The notes under the pieces were generated by a model. That model did not search any database. It had not been told where the DNA came from and was given only the letters and a program-made list of their open reading frames with translations. Both the position numbers and the translations under genes were made by a program. DNA of 64,000 nt from Vreelandella titanicae BH1 (lineage in GTDB: Bacteria > Pseudomonadota > Gammaproteobacteria > Pseudomonadales > Halomonadaceae): positions 1 to 64,000 of the forward strand of contig NZ_AOPO01000019.1 in assembly GCF_000336575.1 (NCBI RefSeq), read 5' to 3'. Below, one piece after another: positions 36,933 to 45,744 of this stretch (positions are counted from its first letter, which is position 1; each line of letters begins with the position of its first letter).

Positions 36933-37646
36933 ATGGCAGCAAGCCCGCATTTGGTGGTGTTTACCGGCTCGGGGATTAGTGCTGAGAGTGGTATCAAGAC
37001 CTTCCGTGCCAGCGACGGCCTATGGGAAAACCATCCTGTCGAGGATGTTGCCACTCCCGAGGCGTGGCAACGTGACCCGCAGCAAGTGCTGGATTTTTAC
37101 AATCAACGACGTGATCAGATCCGTCGTGCCAAGCCCAACGCGGCGCACAAGGCGCTAGCTGCCCTGGAGCAAGACGGCTTTAGCGTCAGTATCATTACCC
37201 AGAATATTGATGACCTTCATGAGCGTGCAGGCTCCCGCCATGTATTACATCTACACGGCGAGATTTTAAAAGCACGTTCGTCAATCGATGAGCGCATGCG
37301 CTACCCGCTGCCGAAAGGCGGCATCGAACTAGGCAATGTGTGCGACAAGGGCAGCCAACTGCGACCCGACGTGGTCTGGTTTGGCGAGTCGGTGCCGCTG
37401 TTTGCGGAGGCCTGTGAACTTGTCAGTCAGGCTGACTTTCTACTGGTCGTCGGCACATCGCTGGCAGTTATGCCCGCCGCTTCGCTGCTCTCGTACATTG
37501 ACTACGACACGCCCTGCGCACTGGTCGACCCGGAGGCGGATATGCTCAGCCCGCCAGGCGTATTGGCAATTAACACCACCGCTGGAGAAGGCGTTCCAGC
37601 GTTGGTAAACCGCTGGAAGCAGCAGGGTAATCTACTGTTGTCTTGA
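36933..37646 (+). CDS. NAD-dependent protein deacylase, sirtuin family
   Basis: A 237-residue Sir2 protein that removes acyl groups from lysines using NAD. It has GSGISAESGI, TQNIDDLH, catalytic His108 in HLHGE and the GTSLAVMPA motif. Tyr56 and Arg59 (FYNQRR) match the residues that let CobB and SIRT5 accept succinyl groups. The usual zinc module with four cysteines is not kept: after HLHGE comes KARSS, and only Cys137 remains. This matches a known bacterial subgroup with a GSQLRPxxVWFGE segment, but structural zinc is presumably absent. GAGGT lies four bases before the ATG. Confidence 0.9.
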   Translation: MAASPHLVVFTGSGISAESGIKTFRASDGLWENHPVEDVATPEAWQRDPQQVLDFYNQRRDQIRRAKPNAAHKALAALEQDGFSVSIITQNIDDLHERAGSRHVLHLHGEILKARSSIDERMRYPLPKGGIELGNVCDKGSQLRPDVVWFGESVPLFAEACELVSQADFLLVVGTSLAVMPAASLLSYIDYDTPCALVDPEADMLSPPGVLAINTTAGEGVPALVNRWKQQGNLLLS

Positions 37647-37659
37647 AAATTCGAGACTG

Positions 37660-37808
37660 GATCGGCACAGCCTTCTGCGGGGGCGCTGTAAACCCGTCCA
37701 TGGGCGCTACTTTTGTCATCTGACCGCCATGGATGGCGGAAATGCCGGAATTGTTGGGAACATTTTCCGGTCATGACAAAAGACCCCCGCTACAGGCTGA
37801 TCCCGATC
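37660..37808. repeat. 149-bp foldback element (MITE-like or large palindromic repeat)
   Basis: Almost the whole gap between two convergent genes folds on itself. Paired blocks from outside in: GATCGG/CCGATC (37660-37665, 37803-37808), CAGCC/GGCTG (37668-37672, 37795-37799), GCGGGGG/CCCCCGC (37677-37683, 37784-37790), CTTTTGTCA/TGACAAAAG (37710-37718, 37774-37782), TGACCG/CGGTCA (37721-37726, 37768-37773). Inner alternative hairpins are CCGCCA/TGGCGG and CCGGAA/TTCCGG. It may be a non-autonomous mobile element, a dispersed repeat, or a two-way terminator. No second copy is in the window. Confidence 0.75.
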
Positions 37809-37832
37809 TCGTGTTGAGTAATCATTGTGGCT

Positions 37833-39107
37833 TTATTGAGGCCTTAAGAACCACGCCTTCATCACCTTGGTAATCTGGGTGATTTCCGCTTCAGTGGTGA
37901 TGTAGGCGGGCATAGTATACAGCCAGCGGCCAATGGGGCGCAGCCACACGCCTCGCTCCCGGGCGAAGTCACCTACGCCTTTCAGCGCCTCGGCGGAGTG
38001 CGCTTCGATAACGGCGGTGGCGCCAAGGACTCGAACGTCAGCCACGGCCGGGTGCGTGTTCAGCACCTGGTCTTCAAGTAGCTCACGCTGCAGTTGCTGG
38101 CTGAGTGTCGCAATCTTGTCCAGGTAATTCTCTTCCTCGAAGACGCGCAGACTCTCCAATGCCACGCGGCAGGCCAACGGGTTGCCCATAAAGGTAGGCC
38201 CGTGCATAAAGGCGTGCTGGGGAGTATCGCCGATAAAGGCGTCATGGACACGATCTGTGGCGAGCGTAGCGGCGTGACCCAAATAGCCGCCGGTCAAACC
38301 TTTGGAGAGCACCATGATATCCGGAGTGATGCCCGAATGGTCGGCGGCAAACAGTTTGCCGGTGCGGCCAAAGCCGGTGGCGACTTCGTCAAAAATCAAC
38401 AGCACCCCAAACTTATCGCACAGTTCCCTGGCGCCAGTAACATAGTCTGGCGAGGTCATGTTGAGCCCGCCTGCCGCTTGTAACAGGGGCTCCATCAGCA
38501 GTGCAGCGATCTCTTCATGGTGGCGCTCAAGTACGCTGCGCAGGGCGCTAAGGTCGTGCTCGACCTGTTCAGCGGTGGCATCAAAAGGGGCCGTGGGCGC
38601 CGGGGCGAAATGGTGCTGGGGTAGTAGACTGGCGAACAGACTGTGCATGCCTTCTTCAGGGTCGCACACTGCCATGCAGCCGGTGGTGTCACCGTGGTAG
38701 GCCTTCATCAGCGAGAGCATCTTGTGCTTACCGGGGTTGCCGGTGAGCACCTGGTACTGGAGGGCCATTTTCATCGCCACTTCCATGCCCACCGAACCAC
38801 TGTCTGAATAGAAAACGTGGTTCAGCCCGGCGGGGGTAATGCGCACCAGTTCACGAGCTAATTGATCGGCGGGCTTATGCGTCAAGCCGCCAAGCATCAC
38901 GTGGCACAGCTCGCCTGCCTGTTCGCGAATGGCCGCCACCAAGCGCGGGTGGCCGTAACCGTGGATCATGCACCACCAGGAGCAGGTGGCGTCCAGCAGG
39001 TGTTCGCCGCTCTCAAGCACAAAGTGAACGCCGTCGCCGCCGACTACCTTGGGGGCGGGTGTCTGGGTTTTTAGGTGTGCATAAGGATGCCAAACCGGCG
39101 TGTTCAT
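37833..39107 (-). CDS. bioA: Adenosylmethionine-8-amino-7-oxononanoate aminotransferase
   Basis: PLP enzyme that uses SAM as amino donor to convert KAPA to DAPA. The 424-residue product has WWCMIHGYGHP near the start, SVGMEVAMKMALQY, AYHGDTTG, FDEVATGFGRTGK, and the PLP lysine in VLSKGLTGGYL. It is the last gene of the biotin operon and overlaps bioD by ATGA. Its stop lies 25 bp from the foldback element, which may end the transcript. Confidence 0.95.
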   Translation of the reverse strand: MNTPVWHPYAHLKTQTPAPKVVGGDGVHFVLESGEHLLDATCSWWCMIHGYGHPRLVAAIREQAGELCHVMLGGLTHKPADQLARELVRITPAGLNHVFYSDSGSVGMEVAMKMALQYQVLTGNPGKHKMLSLMKAYHGDTTGCMAVCDPEEGMHSLFASLLPQHHFAPAPTAPFDATAEQVEHDLSALRSVLERHHEEIAALLMEPLLQAAGGLNMTSPDYVTGARELCDKFGVLLIFDEVATGFGRTGKLFAADHSGITPDIMVLSKGLTGGYLGHAATLATDRVHDAFIGDTPQHAFMHGPTFMGNPLACRVALESLRVFEEENYLDKIATLSQQLQRELLEDQVLNTHPAVADVRVLGATAVIEAHSAEALKGVGDFARERGVWLRPIGRWLYTMPAYITTEAEITQITKVMKAWFLRPQ

Positions 39108-39793
39108 AACGGCTCCAGGGATAGGTAGGGGGCGGCAGTCGCGGCACTGGGGGCATCTAGATGGGGAATAATGCCTAAACAGGGAGCCGTCAGCTTGGCG
39201 TTTAGATGGGCAATATTGGCCTCAAAGCGGGCTGTGTCAGCCGCAAAAGCGGGGTCTACCACGCTGCCTGCCCAGCCGGCTAATACCAAGCCGTCGGCGC
39301 GAATGGCTTCTGCGGTTAGGCGAGCATGATTCAAGCAGCCCAGCTTTAGGCCAACCACCAGAATCACCGGTAGCTCAAGCGCCATCGCCAGGTCGGCAAA
39401 ATCTTCCTGTTCGTTTAACGGTACGCGCCAGCCGCCGGCGCCTTCAATCAGAGTGATGTCTCTGGGTGTTTGGCTAAGCGTTTCGCGCAGCAAGCTAACG
39501 ATGGTGCTAATCTCAAGCGGCTGACCCGCCTCTAACGCAGCGAGGTGAGGCGCAATGGCGGGGGCAAAGGCGATGGGATTCACCGTGGCGTAGTCGACCG
39601 GCGGCACGCTTTGATGCTGAAGGGCGAGAGCATCACTATTTTGCAGGCCTTCAGGCGTCGCTTGGCTGCCTGAGGCGATAGGTTTCAAGCCCAGCGTGCT
39701 CAACTGCTGTTGGCGGGCGGTATATAGCAATCCGCTGGTCACCAATGTTTTACCCGCATCGGTATCGGTGCCAGTCACAAACCAGACGTTCAT
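39104..39793 (-). CDS. bioD: Dethiobiotin synthetase
   Basis: Closes the ureido ring of dethiobiotin from DAPA, CO2 and ATP. The 229-residue product begins with the P-loop TGTDTDAGKT and has KPIASGSQ and IEGAGGWRVPL. The ATG overlaps the bioC stop and its own stop overlaps bioA, each by four bases, showing tight translational coupling. Confidence 0.95.
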   Translation of the reverse strand: MNVWFVTGTDTDAGKTLVTSGLLYTARQQQLSTLGLKPIASGSQATPEGLQNSDALALQHQSVPPVDYATVNPIAFAPAIAPHLAALEAGQPLEISTIVSLLRETLSQTPRDITLIEGAGGWRVPLNEQEDFADLAMALELPVILVVGLKLGCLNHARLTAEAIRADGLVLAGWAGSVVDPAFAADTARFEANIAHLNAKLTAPCLGIIPHLDAPSAATAAPYLSLEPL

Positions 39794-40572
39794 AGCGATT
39801 TTTCCAATTGCAGCGTTAAGCAGTGGTAACTCACGGGTAGGCCTTCCGGCTGACGGAGTTGTTCAAAGCGCGCTCGTGCGGCGGCGATGTCTCTTCGGCT
39901 AAGGCTGGCTTGTGGCCGGGCAATCTGAGCGCCAACACCTTTGATAGACGCCATTACCGCCTTCAAGTCAGGGTAATAGAAGCGCTCAACGGTGGCCGTC
40001 TGCCGGGTGATGGTTAAGCCGCTTTCGCCGATGGCTCTCTCGACGCTGGCGCGATCAGGCGTTTGCAGCAGCGCTTCGGGTCTCTGCCAGGCACGGGCAA
40101 CTTCTTTCAACGTTCCTGGCAGCAGCGTCGTAATATGCGCCTGCCCACCGGGCGTGAGAGCCCGGTAAAGCTCAGCCATCACCGCGCCAATGTCGGGGCA
40201 CCACTGCACCGCCAGGTTGGAAAACACCAGATCAAATGCATGCTTACCAAACGGCAGTGCCGCGGCGTCTCCCGGTTGCCAATGAATGCTTTCACCGTGG
40301 TGCTGGCGGGCCTGTTCCAGCATGCCGGGGGCTAAATCTAACCCCGTTATACGAGCATTCGGGTAACGTTCAGCCAACCGCTGTGTCCAGTAGCCGGTAC
40401 CACACCCCATATCCAACACGTTAAAAGCGTGTGGAGGTAACGAACCCCAAAGCTTCTCGCCTATGTGGCGCTGGGCAGTGGCGAGCACATCATAGCGGGG
40501 AGCAGCCCGGGAAAAGGCGTGGGCGACCCGTGCCTGCCAGCTGGCCTCACTGTTCAGCATTAGGTCGCTCAT
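39790..40572 (-). CDS. bioC: Malonyl-ACP O-methyltransferase
   Basis: SAM-dependent enzyme that methylates malonyl-ACP so that fatty acid synthesis can build the pimeloyl chain. The 260-residue product has the N-terminal FSRAAPRYD segment, motif I DMGCGTGYWTQRL, the ITGLDLAPGM acidic loop and FDLVFSNLAVQW. It overlaps bioH and bioD by four bases each. Presence next to bioH supports the E. coli-type BioC/BioH route. Confidence 0.95.
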   Translation of the reverse strand: MSDLMLNSEASWQARVAHAFSRAAPRYDVLATAQRHIGEKLWGSLPPHAFNVLDMGCGTGYWTQRLAERYPNARITGLDLAPGMLEQARQHHGESIHWQPGDAAALPFGKHAFDLVFSNLAVQWCPDIGAVMAELYRALTPGGQAHITTLLPGTLKEVARAWQRPEALLQTPDRASVERAIGESGLTITRQTATVERFYYPDLKAVMASIKGVGAQIARPQASLSRRDIAAARARFEQLRQPEGLPVSYHCLTLQLEKSL

Positions 40573-41315
40573 AAAACCGCCATGGTGGCGTTAACCATCT
40601 GGTGGGCATGATGGCCAATCGTTGCTGCGAGTGCCTGGGGCTGCGAGAGCATCGGGCAGTGGCCGACATCGCTTAGGGGCTTGCTTACGCGGCGCTGGGC
40701 GGGGCTGATGAATGGATCATGGTCGCCGATGAGACGTACCACTGGGCAAGGGGGCGCCGCTAGGCGTGGGCGATTATCAATGGTTGCCAGCCAGTGTAGG
40801 CCGGTAGCCAAGGTGGGGCTGTCGGCAGGCGGTGTATCGCCCAATAAATCACGCAGTTGCCGGTGAACTTGCCGGGGGCCGGGCTCACCTTGGGTCTGCC
40901 AGCGCAAAAAGTGTTGCCAGGTCGCGGTGGGGTCGCGCTGAAAGGCGCGTTGGAAGGCACTCAGCTCGGCGCTAGTGACGCCACCTTTGGCGCTGACCTC
41001 GCCTTTGACACAGAACGTCTCCCCCGCACCGAGCAGAATCAGGCCCCGAGGTGGGGGAAGATATGCCAGTAGCGCCGTAGCAAGTAGCCCACCCAATGAC
41101 CAGCCGACCCAGACCGCATCGCTGGCTAACGGCTCGGCCATAGTGTCGGCCAGCTCTTCCAGCGTAGCGTTCGCCCTCAGCGGGGGTGCATCGCCGTAGC
41201 CGGGCCACTCCACCGCGTGGGAAGATAGGTGAGTGGGCCAGTACGCCTCAAGCGGCTGCCAAATACGCTGGTCGATTCCCCAGCCGGAGAGCAGGATTAA
41301 GCGCAGGGGCTGCAT
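40569..41315 (-). CDS. bioH: Pimeloyl-ACP methyl ester carboxylesterase
   Basis: Alpha/beta hydrolase that removes the methyl cap from pimeloyl-ACP methyl ester. The 248-residue product has the nucleophile Ser73 in GWSLGG, a catalytic Asp in GDHDPF and His in VGHCPM, in the correct order. It starts inside the end of bioF (19-base overlap) and ends overlapping bioC. Position in the operon separates it from general esterases. Confidence 0.9.
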   Translation of the reverse strand: MQPLRLILLSGWGIDQRIWQPLEAYWPTHLSSHAVEWPGYGDAPPLRANATLEELADTMAEPLASDAVWVGWSLGGLLATALLAYLPPPRGLILLGAGETFCVKGEVSAKGGVTSAELSAFQRAFQRDPTATWQHFLRWQTQGEPGPRQVHRQLRDLLGDTPPADSPTLATGLHWLATIDNRPRLAAPPCPVVRLIGDHDPFISPAQRRVSKPLSDVGHCPMLSQPQALAATIGHHAHQMVNATMAVL

Positions 41316-42454
41316 AACGCCTCTTGGTGCTGGCAGTGGTGGAGCGCGGCTAACAGTTGATCAATATCGTCGTGCTGATGGCGAGCGCTTAAAGTCACAC
41401 GCAGACGGGATTCACCCTTGGGCACTGTTGGCGGTCTAATCGCCCCCACCTGTATACCCTTTTGCTGGAGATGTAATGCCCAGCCTAGGGTGCGCGTTTC
41501 ATCGCCCAGGATCAGCGGCTGAATGGGGGTGGCCGAATCGCTGAGAGCTAGCCCCAGGTGCAGCGCCTCACGGCGAAAGTAAGCGATATTGGCGTTTAGC
41601 TGAGCGCGGCGTTCCGGTTCGCCCTGAACGATCTCCAGCGCTTTTAAAGTCGCGGCGGAGATGGCCGGAGGTTGGGCGGTGGTATAGACATAGCTGCGTG
41701 AAAACTGGATCAGGTGATCGATTAACTCGGTATCACCAGCAACAAACGCCCCGGCGGTGCCTAATGCTTTTCCTAACGTGCCGACAAGAATCGGCACGTC
41801 CTTACTACTCCAGGTGTTGCCCACGCAGCCGCTGGCATTGTCGCCTAGCACGCCTACGCCGTGGGCATCATCGATCATCAGCCAGGCGCTGTGCTGCTGA
41901 CTGACTTCGACCAGCGTGGCAATATCGGCGATATCGCCATCCATACTGAAAACACCATCGCTGACCACGAGCTTATGCGCGCACTCACTGCGTGCCAGCA
42001 GGCTGTTCAGATCAATGGCATCGCGGTGATGAAAGCGCCGCGAGCGGGCACCGCTTAACGCGGCGCCATCAATTAGCGATGCGTGGTTGAGGCGATCCTG
42101 GAAAATAGCGGTATGGCGATCTGCCAGCGCTTGCAGCACGCCGAGATTGGCCATATAACCGGTAGAAAACAGCAGCGCACGTTCGCGGCCTGTCCAGCGT
42201 GCTAACGCTTCTTCCAGAGCGTCGTGAATCTCTAGATGACCGCTGACCAAGTGCGAAGCACCTGCACCCGCGCCAAACTGGCGCGCGCCTTCCGCCTGGG
42301 CTTCACACACGCGAGGGTCTAGGGTGAGGCCCAGGTAGTCGTTACCTGCAAAGTCGAGGGTATTGTTTTTGGCTACCTGACGAGTTCGCCAGCGCTCCGT
42401 CTGTTGACGATGAGCGCGGGCGTCGGCCAGACGCTGTTGCCACGCTTCAGACAC
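41297..42454 (-). CDS. bioF: 8-amino-7-oxononanoate synthase
   Basis: PLP-dependent condensation of pimeloyl-ACP with alanine to KAPA. The 385-residue product shows DFAGNDYLGL, the GAGASHLVSGHLEIH region, DDAHGVGVLG, and the PLP lysine in GTLGKALG. It overlaps bioB by eight bases and bioH by 19, so it lies in the middle of a single translationally coupled operon. Confidence 0.95.
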   Translation of the reverse strand: MSEAWQQRLADARAHRQQTERWRTRQVAKNNTLDFAGNDYLGLTLDPRVCEAQAEGARQFGAGAGASHLVSGHLEIHDALEEALARWTGRERALLFSTGYMANLGVLQALADRHTAIFQDRLNHASLIDGAALSGARSRRFHHRDAIDLNSLLARSECAHKLVVSDGVFSMDGDIADIATLVEVSQQHSAWLMIDDAHGVGVLGDNASGCVGNTWSSKDVPILVGTLGKALGTAGAFVAGDTELIDHLIQFSRSYVYTTAQPPAISAATLKALEIVQGEPERRAQLNANIAYFRREALHLGLALSDSATPIQPLILGDETRTLGWALHLQQKGIQVGAIRPPTVPKGESRLRVTLSARHQHDDIDQLLAALHHCQHQEALCSPCA

Positions 42455-43526
42455 TGGCGTCTACCGCCAGCTCGGCAACCCTTTCGGCGTGCACCTGCTG
42501 CTGTGCCTGTTGGGCAAGGCGTGCTGCTTGAGTATCTTCGCTTTCGCAGGTCTCGCGCTTCTCAGGGTGCAGGCCCAGCTTGGCAAACAGGGCACGGTCA
42601 CGATCCACTTGGGGGTTGCCAGTGGTCAGCAGTTTGTCGCCATAGAAGATCGAGTTGGCACCGGCCAAAAACGCCAGCGCCTGGGTTGATTCGTTCATCT
42701 GCTCGCGGCCAGCGGAGAGCCGTACATGGCTTTGCGGCATCATAATGCGGGCGACCGCAATGGCGCGTATGAACTCGATGGGGTCTAAATCTTCAACATT
42801 TTCCAGCGGTGTGCCGGGCACTTTCACCAGCATATTAATCGGCACGGATTCAGGGTGCGGGGAGAGCTTGGCCAGCTGTTGCAACAGGGCGCTACGGTCT
42901 TTGGCATCTTCACCCATGCCGAGAATCCCGCCAGAGCAGACCTTCATGCCCGCATCGCGCACGTTGGTGAGCGTTTCCAGCCGGTCGCTGTAGGTGCGGG
43001 TGGTAATGATCTCGCCGTAGAACTCCGGCGAGGTATCCAGGTTGTGGTTGTAGTAATCGAGCCCTGCCGTGGCCAATCGACTGGCCTGTTCGCCGTCGAC
43101 CATCCCCAGCGTCATGCAGGTTTCAAGGCCCACGGCTTTCACCTGACGAACCATCTCTTCGACCAGCAGTAGATCTTTATCCCGCGGGCTTCGCCAGGCG
43201 GCGCCCATGCAAAAACGGCTGGCACCTGCCTCTTTCGCTGCCTTGGCTTGTTCGACGACCTTTTCAATTTCCAGCAGCTTCTCTTTTTCCAGCTGAGTGT
43301 TGTAGTGGCCGGATTGGGGACAGTATTTGCAGTCTTCGGGGCAGGCGCCGGTCTTGATCGACAGCAGGGTAGAGACCTGCACCGCGTTAGCATCGAAGTG
43401 GGCACGGTGAACCTGCTGGGCTTGAAACAGCAGGTCATTGAACGGCAGCGCGAAAAGCGCGTTGATCTCATCCAGCGTCCAGTCGTGGCGCTGCGCATGA
43501 AGAAGCTGTTCGTGATGCACGGTCAT
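42447..43526 (-). CDS. bioB: Biotin synthase
   Basis: Radical SAM enzyme inserting sulfur into dethiobiotin. The 359-residue product has the radical SAM cluster cysteines Cys62, 66 and 69 (GACPEDCKYC) and downstream second-cluster cysteines such as those in RFCMGAAW and LETCMTLGM. It is the first gene of the bioBFHCDA unit. AGGT lies before the ATG, and a BirA-like half-site overlaps that spot. All steps from malonyl-ACP methylation to biotin are encoded in the operon. Confidence 0.96.
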   Translation of the reverse strand: MTVHHEQLLHAQRHDWTLDEINALFALPFNDLLFQAQQVHRAHFDANAVQVSTLLSIKTGACPEDCKYCPQSGHYNTQLEKEKLLEIEKVVEQAKAAKEAGASRFCMGAAWRSPRDKDLLLVEEMVRQVKAVGLETCMTLGMVDGEQASRLATAGLDYYNHNLDTSPEFYGEIITTRTYSDRLETLTNVRDAGMKVCSGGILGMGEDAKDRSALLQQLAKLSPHPESVPINMLVKVPGTPLENVEDLDPIEFIRAIAVARIMMPQSHVRLSAGREQMNESTQALAFLAGANSIFYGDKLLTTGNPQVDRDRALFAKLGLHPEKRETCESEDTQAARLAQQAQQQVHAERVAELAVDASV

Positions 43527-43527
43527 G

Positions 43528-43559
43528 GTGTAAACCTTTTTACCTTTAATAGTTGACGA
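43528..43559 (-). promoter_or_regulatory. Weak BirA-box candidate upstream of bioB
   Basis: GTGTAAACC (43528-43536) matches eight of nine bases of the BirA half-site TTGTAAACC as I recall it, and AGTTGACGA (43551-43559) matches six of nine of the mirrored half. The spacer is 14 bases, shorter than the usual 15-16, and the left half sits on the ribosome site. This could be repressor control by BirA or chance. Confidence 0.3.
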
Positions 43560-43690
43560 GACTTTAGCGGCGTTGCGCTTTGGGTGTCAACGTTGGAGAT
43601 TTTTTAGGTTTACGGTGGTGGTGGAAACATTCGTCAAAAGATGATGCGCTCATTTATACTCTGCGCCCTTTTTCACATTCTGGAGCGTGG

Positions 43691-44491
43691 ATGTCTGATG
43701 TTGATAGCTCTGTTGACGAGAGCTCTGTGAATCATGATTCAGCCGCTGAACATCCGCGTCCGCCGCGGCGCGAGTTCAAGGCGCGGGGCAGTTTTGTCAC
43801 CCGCTGCGATAACTGTCAGCTCCCCGTACTGAATTGCCTGTGCCCCTATCAGGTGAAGGCGGAGAGCCATGCTCAGGTGTGGTTATTGACCCACCCCTTG
43901 GAGCATTACAAGCCAACCAACACCGGGCGTTTGATTGGTGATGTGATCACGACGACCCAAGTGTTTACCTGGTACCGCACGGCGCCGGATGCACAGCTGG
44001 CCGCGTTGTTGAAAGATCCTCTTTACGCGCCCTTTGTGATCTTTCCCGATGATCAGCCCGACTATGCGGATCGGGTGGTTGGCATAGACGCGGTGCATGC
44101 GGCGAAAGCGCAGGCGCGCATTCCGGTATTTATTATTCTGGATGGCACTTGGCGTCAGGCGCGGCGCATGTTCCGTAAAAGCGCTTATCTGGATGCTTTG
44201 CCCGTGCTGCCATTGAGAACCGAGCGCGAGACGCGCTACCGGCTGCGCAAACCGGCGTCAAAATCGCACCTTTGTACTGCGGAAGTGGCTATTGAGCTGC
44301 TGCGCCAGGGCGGGGATACGGTTGCTGCGGGCGTGCTGGATGACTACTTTGAGGTGTTTAACGATAGTTATGCGGCGAGCCGATTGCATCACAAAATCGA
44401 CCCGCCTACTGCGGCGATGCGGCGCCTAGCCGCCAAACAGAGCACCGGCGATTCTGAATCCGGCCACCCAGGTGCCCACCGCGGAGCCTAG
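43691..44491 (+). CDS. tapT: tRNA-uridine aminocarboxypropyltransferase (DTW domain)
   Basis: Transfers an aminocarboxypropyl group from SAM to U47 of tRNA (acp3U). The 266-residue product has paired cysteines near the start (CDNCQLPVLNCLC), the KPTNTGRLIGD segment, the namesake LDGTWRQARRMFRKS and CTAEVAIELL; it resembles E. coli YfiP/TapT throughout. GGAG precedes the ATG chosen; a longer upstream frame begins in the bioB promoter region and is unlikely. Its last 66 bases overlap, tail to tail, the TraB-family gene on the other strand. Confidence 0.88.
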   Translation: MSDVDSSVDESSVNHDSAAEHPRPPRREFKARGSFVTRCDNCQLPVLNCLCPYQVKAESHAQVWLLTHPLEHYKPTNTGRLIGDVITTTQVFTWYRTAPDAQLAALLKDPLYAPFVIFPDDQPDYADRVVGIDAVHAAKAQARIPVFIILDGTWRQARRMFRKSAYLDALPVLPLRTERETRYRLRKPASKSHLCTAEVAIELLRQGGDTVAAGVLDDYFEVFNDSYAASRLHHKIDPPTAAMRRLAAKQSTGDSESGHPGAHRGA

Positions 44492-45700
44492 CGTGGCGAG
44501 AATAAACACCAGCAGGGTGCGCGATACACGGTTTTTCCACCAGCCTTTCAACTGCGTTACATCGTGGCGTAGCGATGAAAAATCGCGCACTTTGGGTTTG
44601 CGCATAAAGAGCTCAACCCCAGCGGCCACAAAGCCAGCGCCGATGGTGGGGTTCAGCGAGGTGAGCGGCGCGGCAAAGAAGGTGGCAATCACGGTCACCG
44701 GGTGCGCCATGGCGATAATCGTCGCACCGCCAGAGAGAATACCGTTAATCAAGAACCACTCAAGCACCAGTTGCCAGCCAAGGTCGGTGTTGCGTGAAAA
44801 GCCAATCGCAAAGCCGGTAAGCACCAACGCGGTAATCAGCCACGGCAGCGCTTTCCAAAGCTTGGACGGTGGCGGGGTGGCTTCCAGCGATTCGCGCTCT
44901 ACTTTTGGCTCCGCGGGTAGCGGGGCTTCAAGATGTTCGCCGGTACCTTTGAGGTGGCCTGCGCCGAGCACCACTAACACGTGCTGGTAGCGCCCCGGCG
45001 GCGCGTCTTCGGCCAAACGCAGTGCCATATAGCGGTCGCGCTCGCGAATCAACGGTGTATAGAGCGCTTCGGATTCGGCGGCAAACTCGCTGAAGGTGGC
45101 CTCCAGCATATCGCCCTCTTTGAGCTTTTCGATGTCCTCTTTGGAGACATCCTGACGCGATAACACGCTGCCAAGCAGGCCTGAAAACAGCGAGAAGCGC
45201 TGCCACCAGGGCACATTGCTGTAAATGCGTTTCAGCGTTACGCCGACATCGCGGTCAACCAGCAACAGCGGCAGTTTCAGTCGGTTAGCTTCCTCAACTG
45301 CCGCACGCATTTCGGCCCCCGGCTGAATGCCGGATTGATCGGCAATCCGTTGCTGAAAGGCGCCCAGCGCCAGGCTTGCGGCCACCATGCCCGCTTTACC
45401 TTGTTTAAAGACTTGGAACAGATCCTGCTCGCCCATTGCATCCGGGTTGGACATGCTGTGGTGGCGGGCGTCACATAACTCAATGGCCACTGCATCAAAG
45501 GCGCCGCTTGCTAACAGCGCATGCACGTCGTCGGCACTTTCCGCCGACACATGGGCCGTGCCCAGCAGCGTGTAGCGGGTTTCACCGACAGTGATTGTTT
45601 TTAACGGCCCGCTGGTGGCTGGCAGCGAAGTCGGTGTTTCAGCCAGCGACCCCGCTTCTGCGTTGGGCGTTTCGTCGTGAGATGTATCTTCGTGGTTCAT
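44426..45700 (-). CDS. TraB/PrgY family membrane protein
   Basis: A 424-residue protein with an N-terminal TraB/GumN-type domain (LLGTAHVSAESADDV near 44-58, AIELCDARH, VLVVLGAGHLKG near 250) and four or so C-terminal helices (about 288-415). The conserved GTAHVS, Glu and GxGH residues resemble a metalloprotease-like site in the Tiki/TraB superfamily. PrgY in Enterococcus blocks self-induction by a pheromone; the role in Gram-negative bacteria is unknown. It lies 44 bp after trkH on the same strand and overlaps tapT at its 3' end by 66 bp. Confidence 0.82.
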   Translation of the reverse strand: MNHEDTSHDETPNAEAGSLAETPTSLPATSGPLKTITVGETRYTLLGTAHVSAESADDVHALLASGAFDAVAIELCDARHHSMSNPDAMGEQDLFQVFKQGKAGMVAASLALGAFQQRIADQSGIQPGAEMRAAVEEANRLKLPLLLVDRDVGVTLKRIYSNVPWWQRFSLFSGLLGSVLSRQDVSKEDIEKLKEGDMLEATFSEFAAESEALYTPLIRERDRYMALRLAEDAPPGRYQHVLVVLGAGHLKGTGEHLEAPLPAEPKVERESLEATPPPSKLWKALPWLITALVLTGFAIGFSRNTDLGWQLVLEWFLINGILSGGATIIAMAHPVTVIATFFAAPLTSLNPTIGAGFVAAGVELFMRKPKVRDFSSLRHDVTQLKGWWKNRVSRTLLVFILATLGSAVGTWVAGFRIAGALFGG

Positions 45701-45744
45701 TAACAGCTCTCAAATCGATCAATAAGGGGGCAGGCGTGAAGCGC

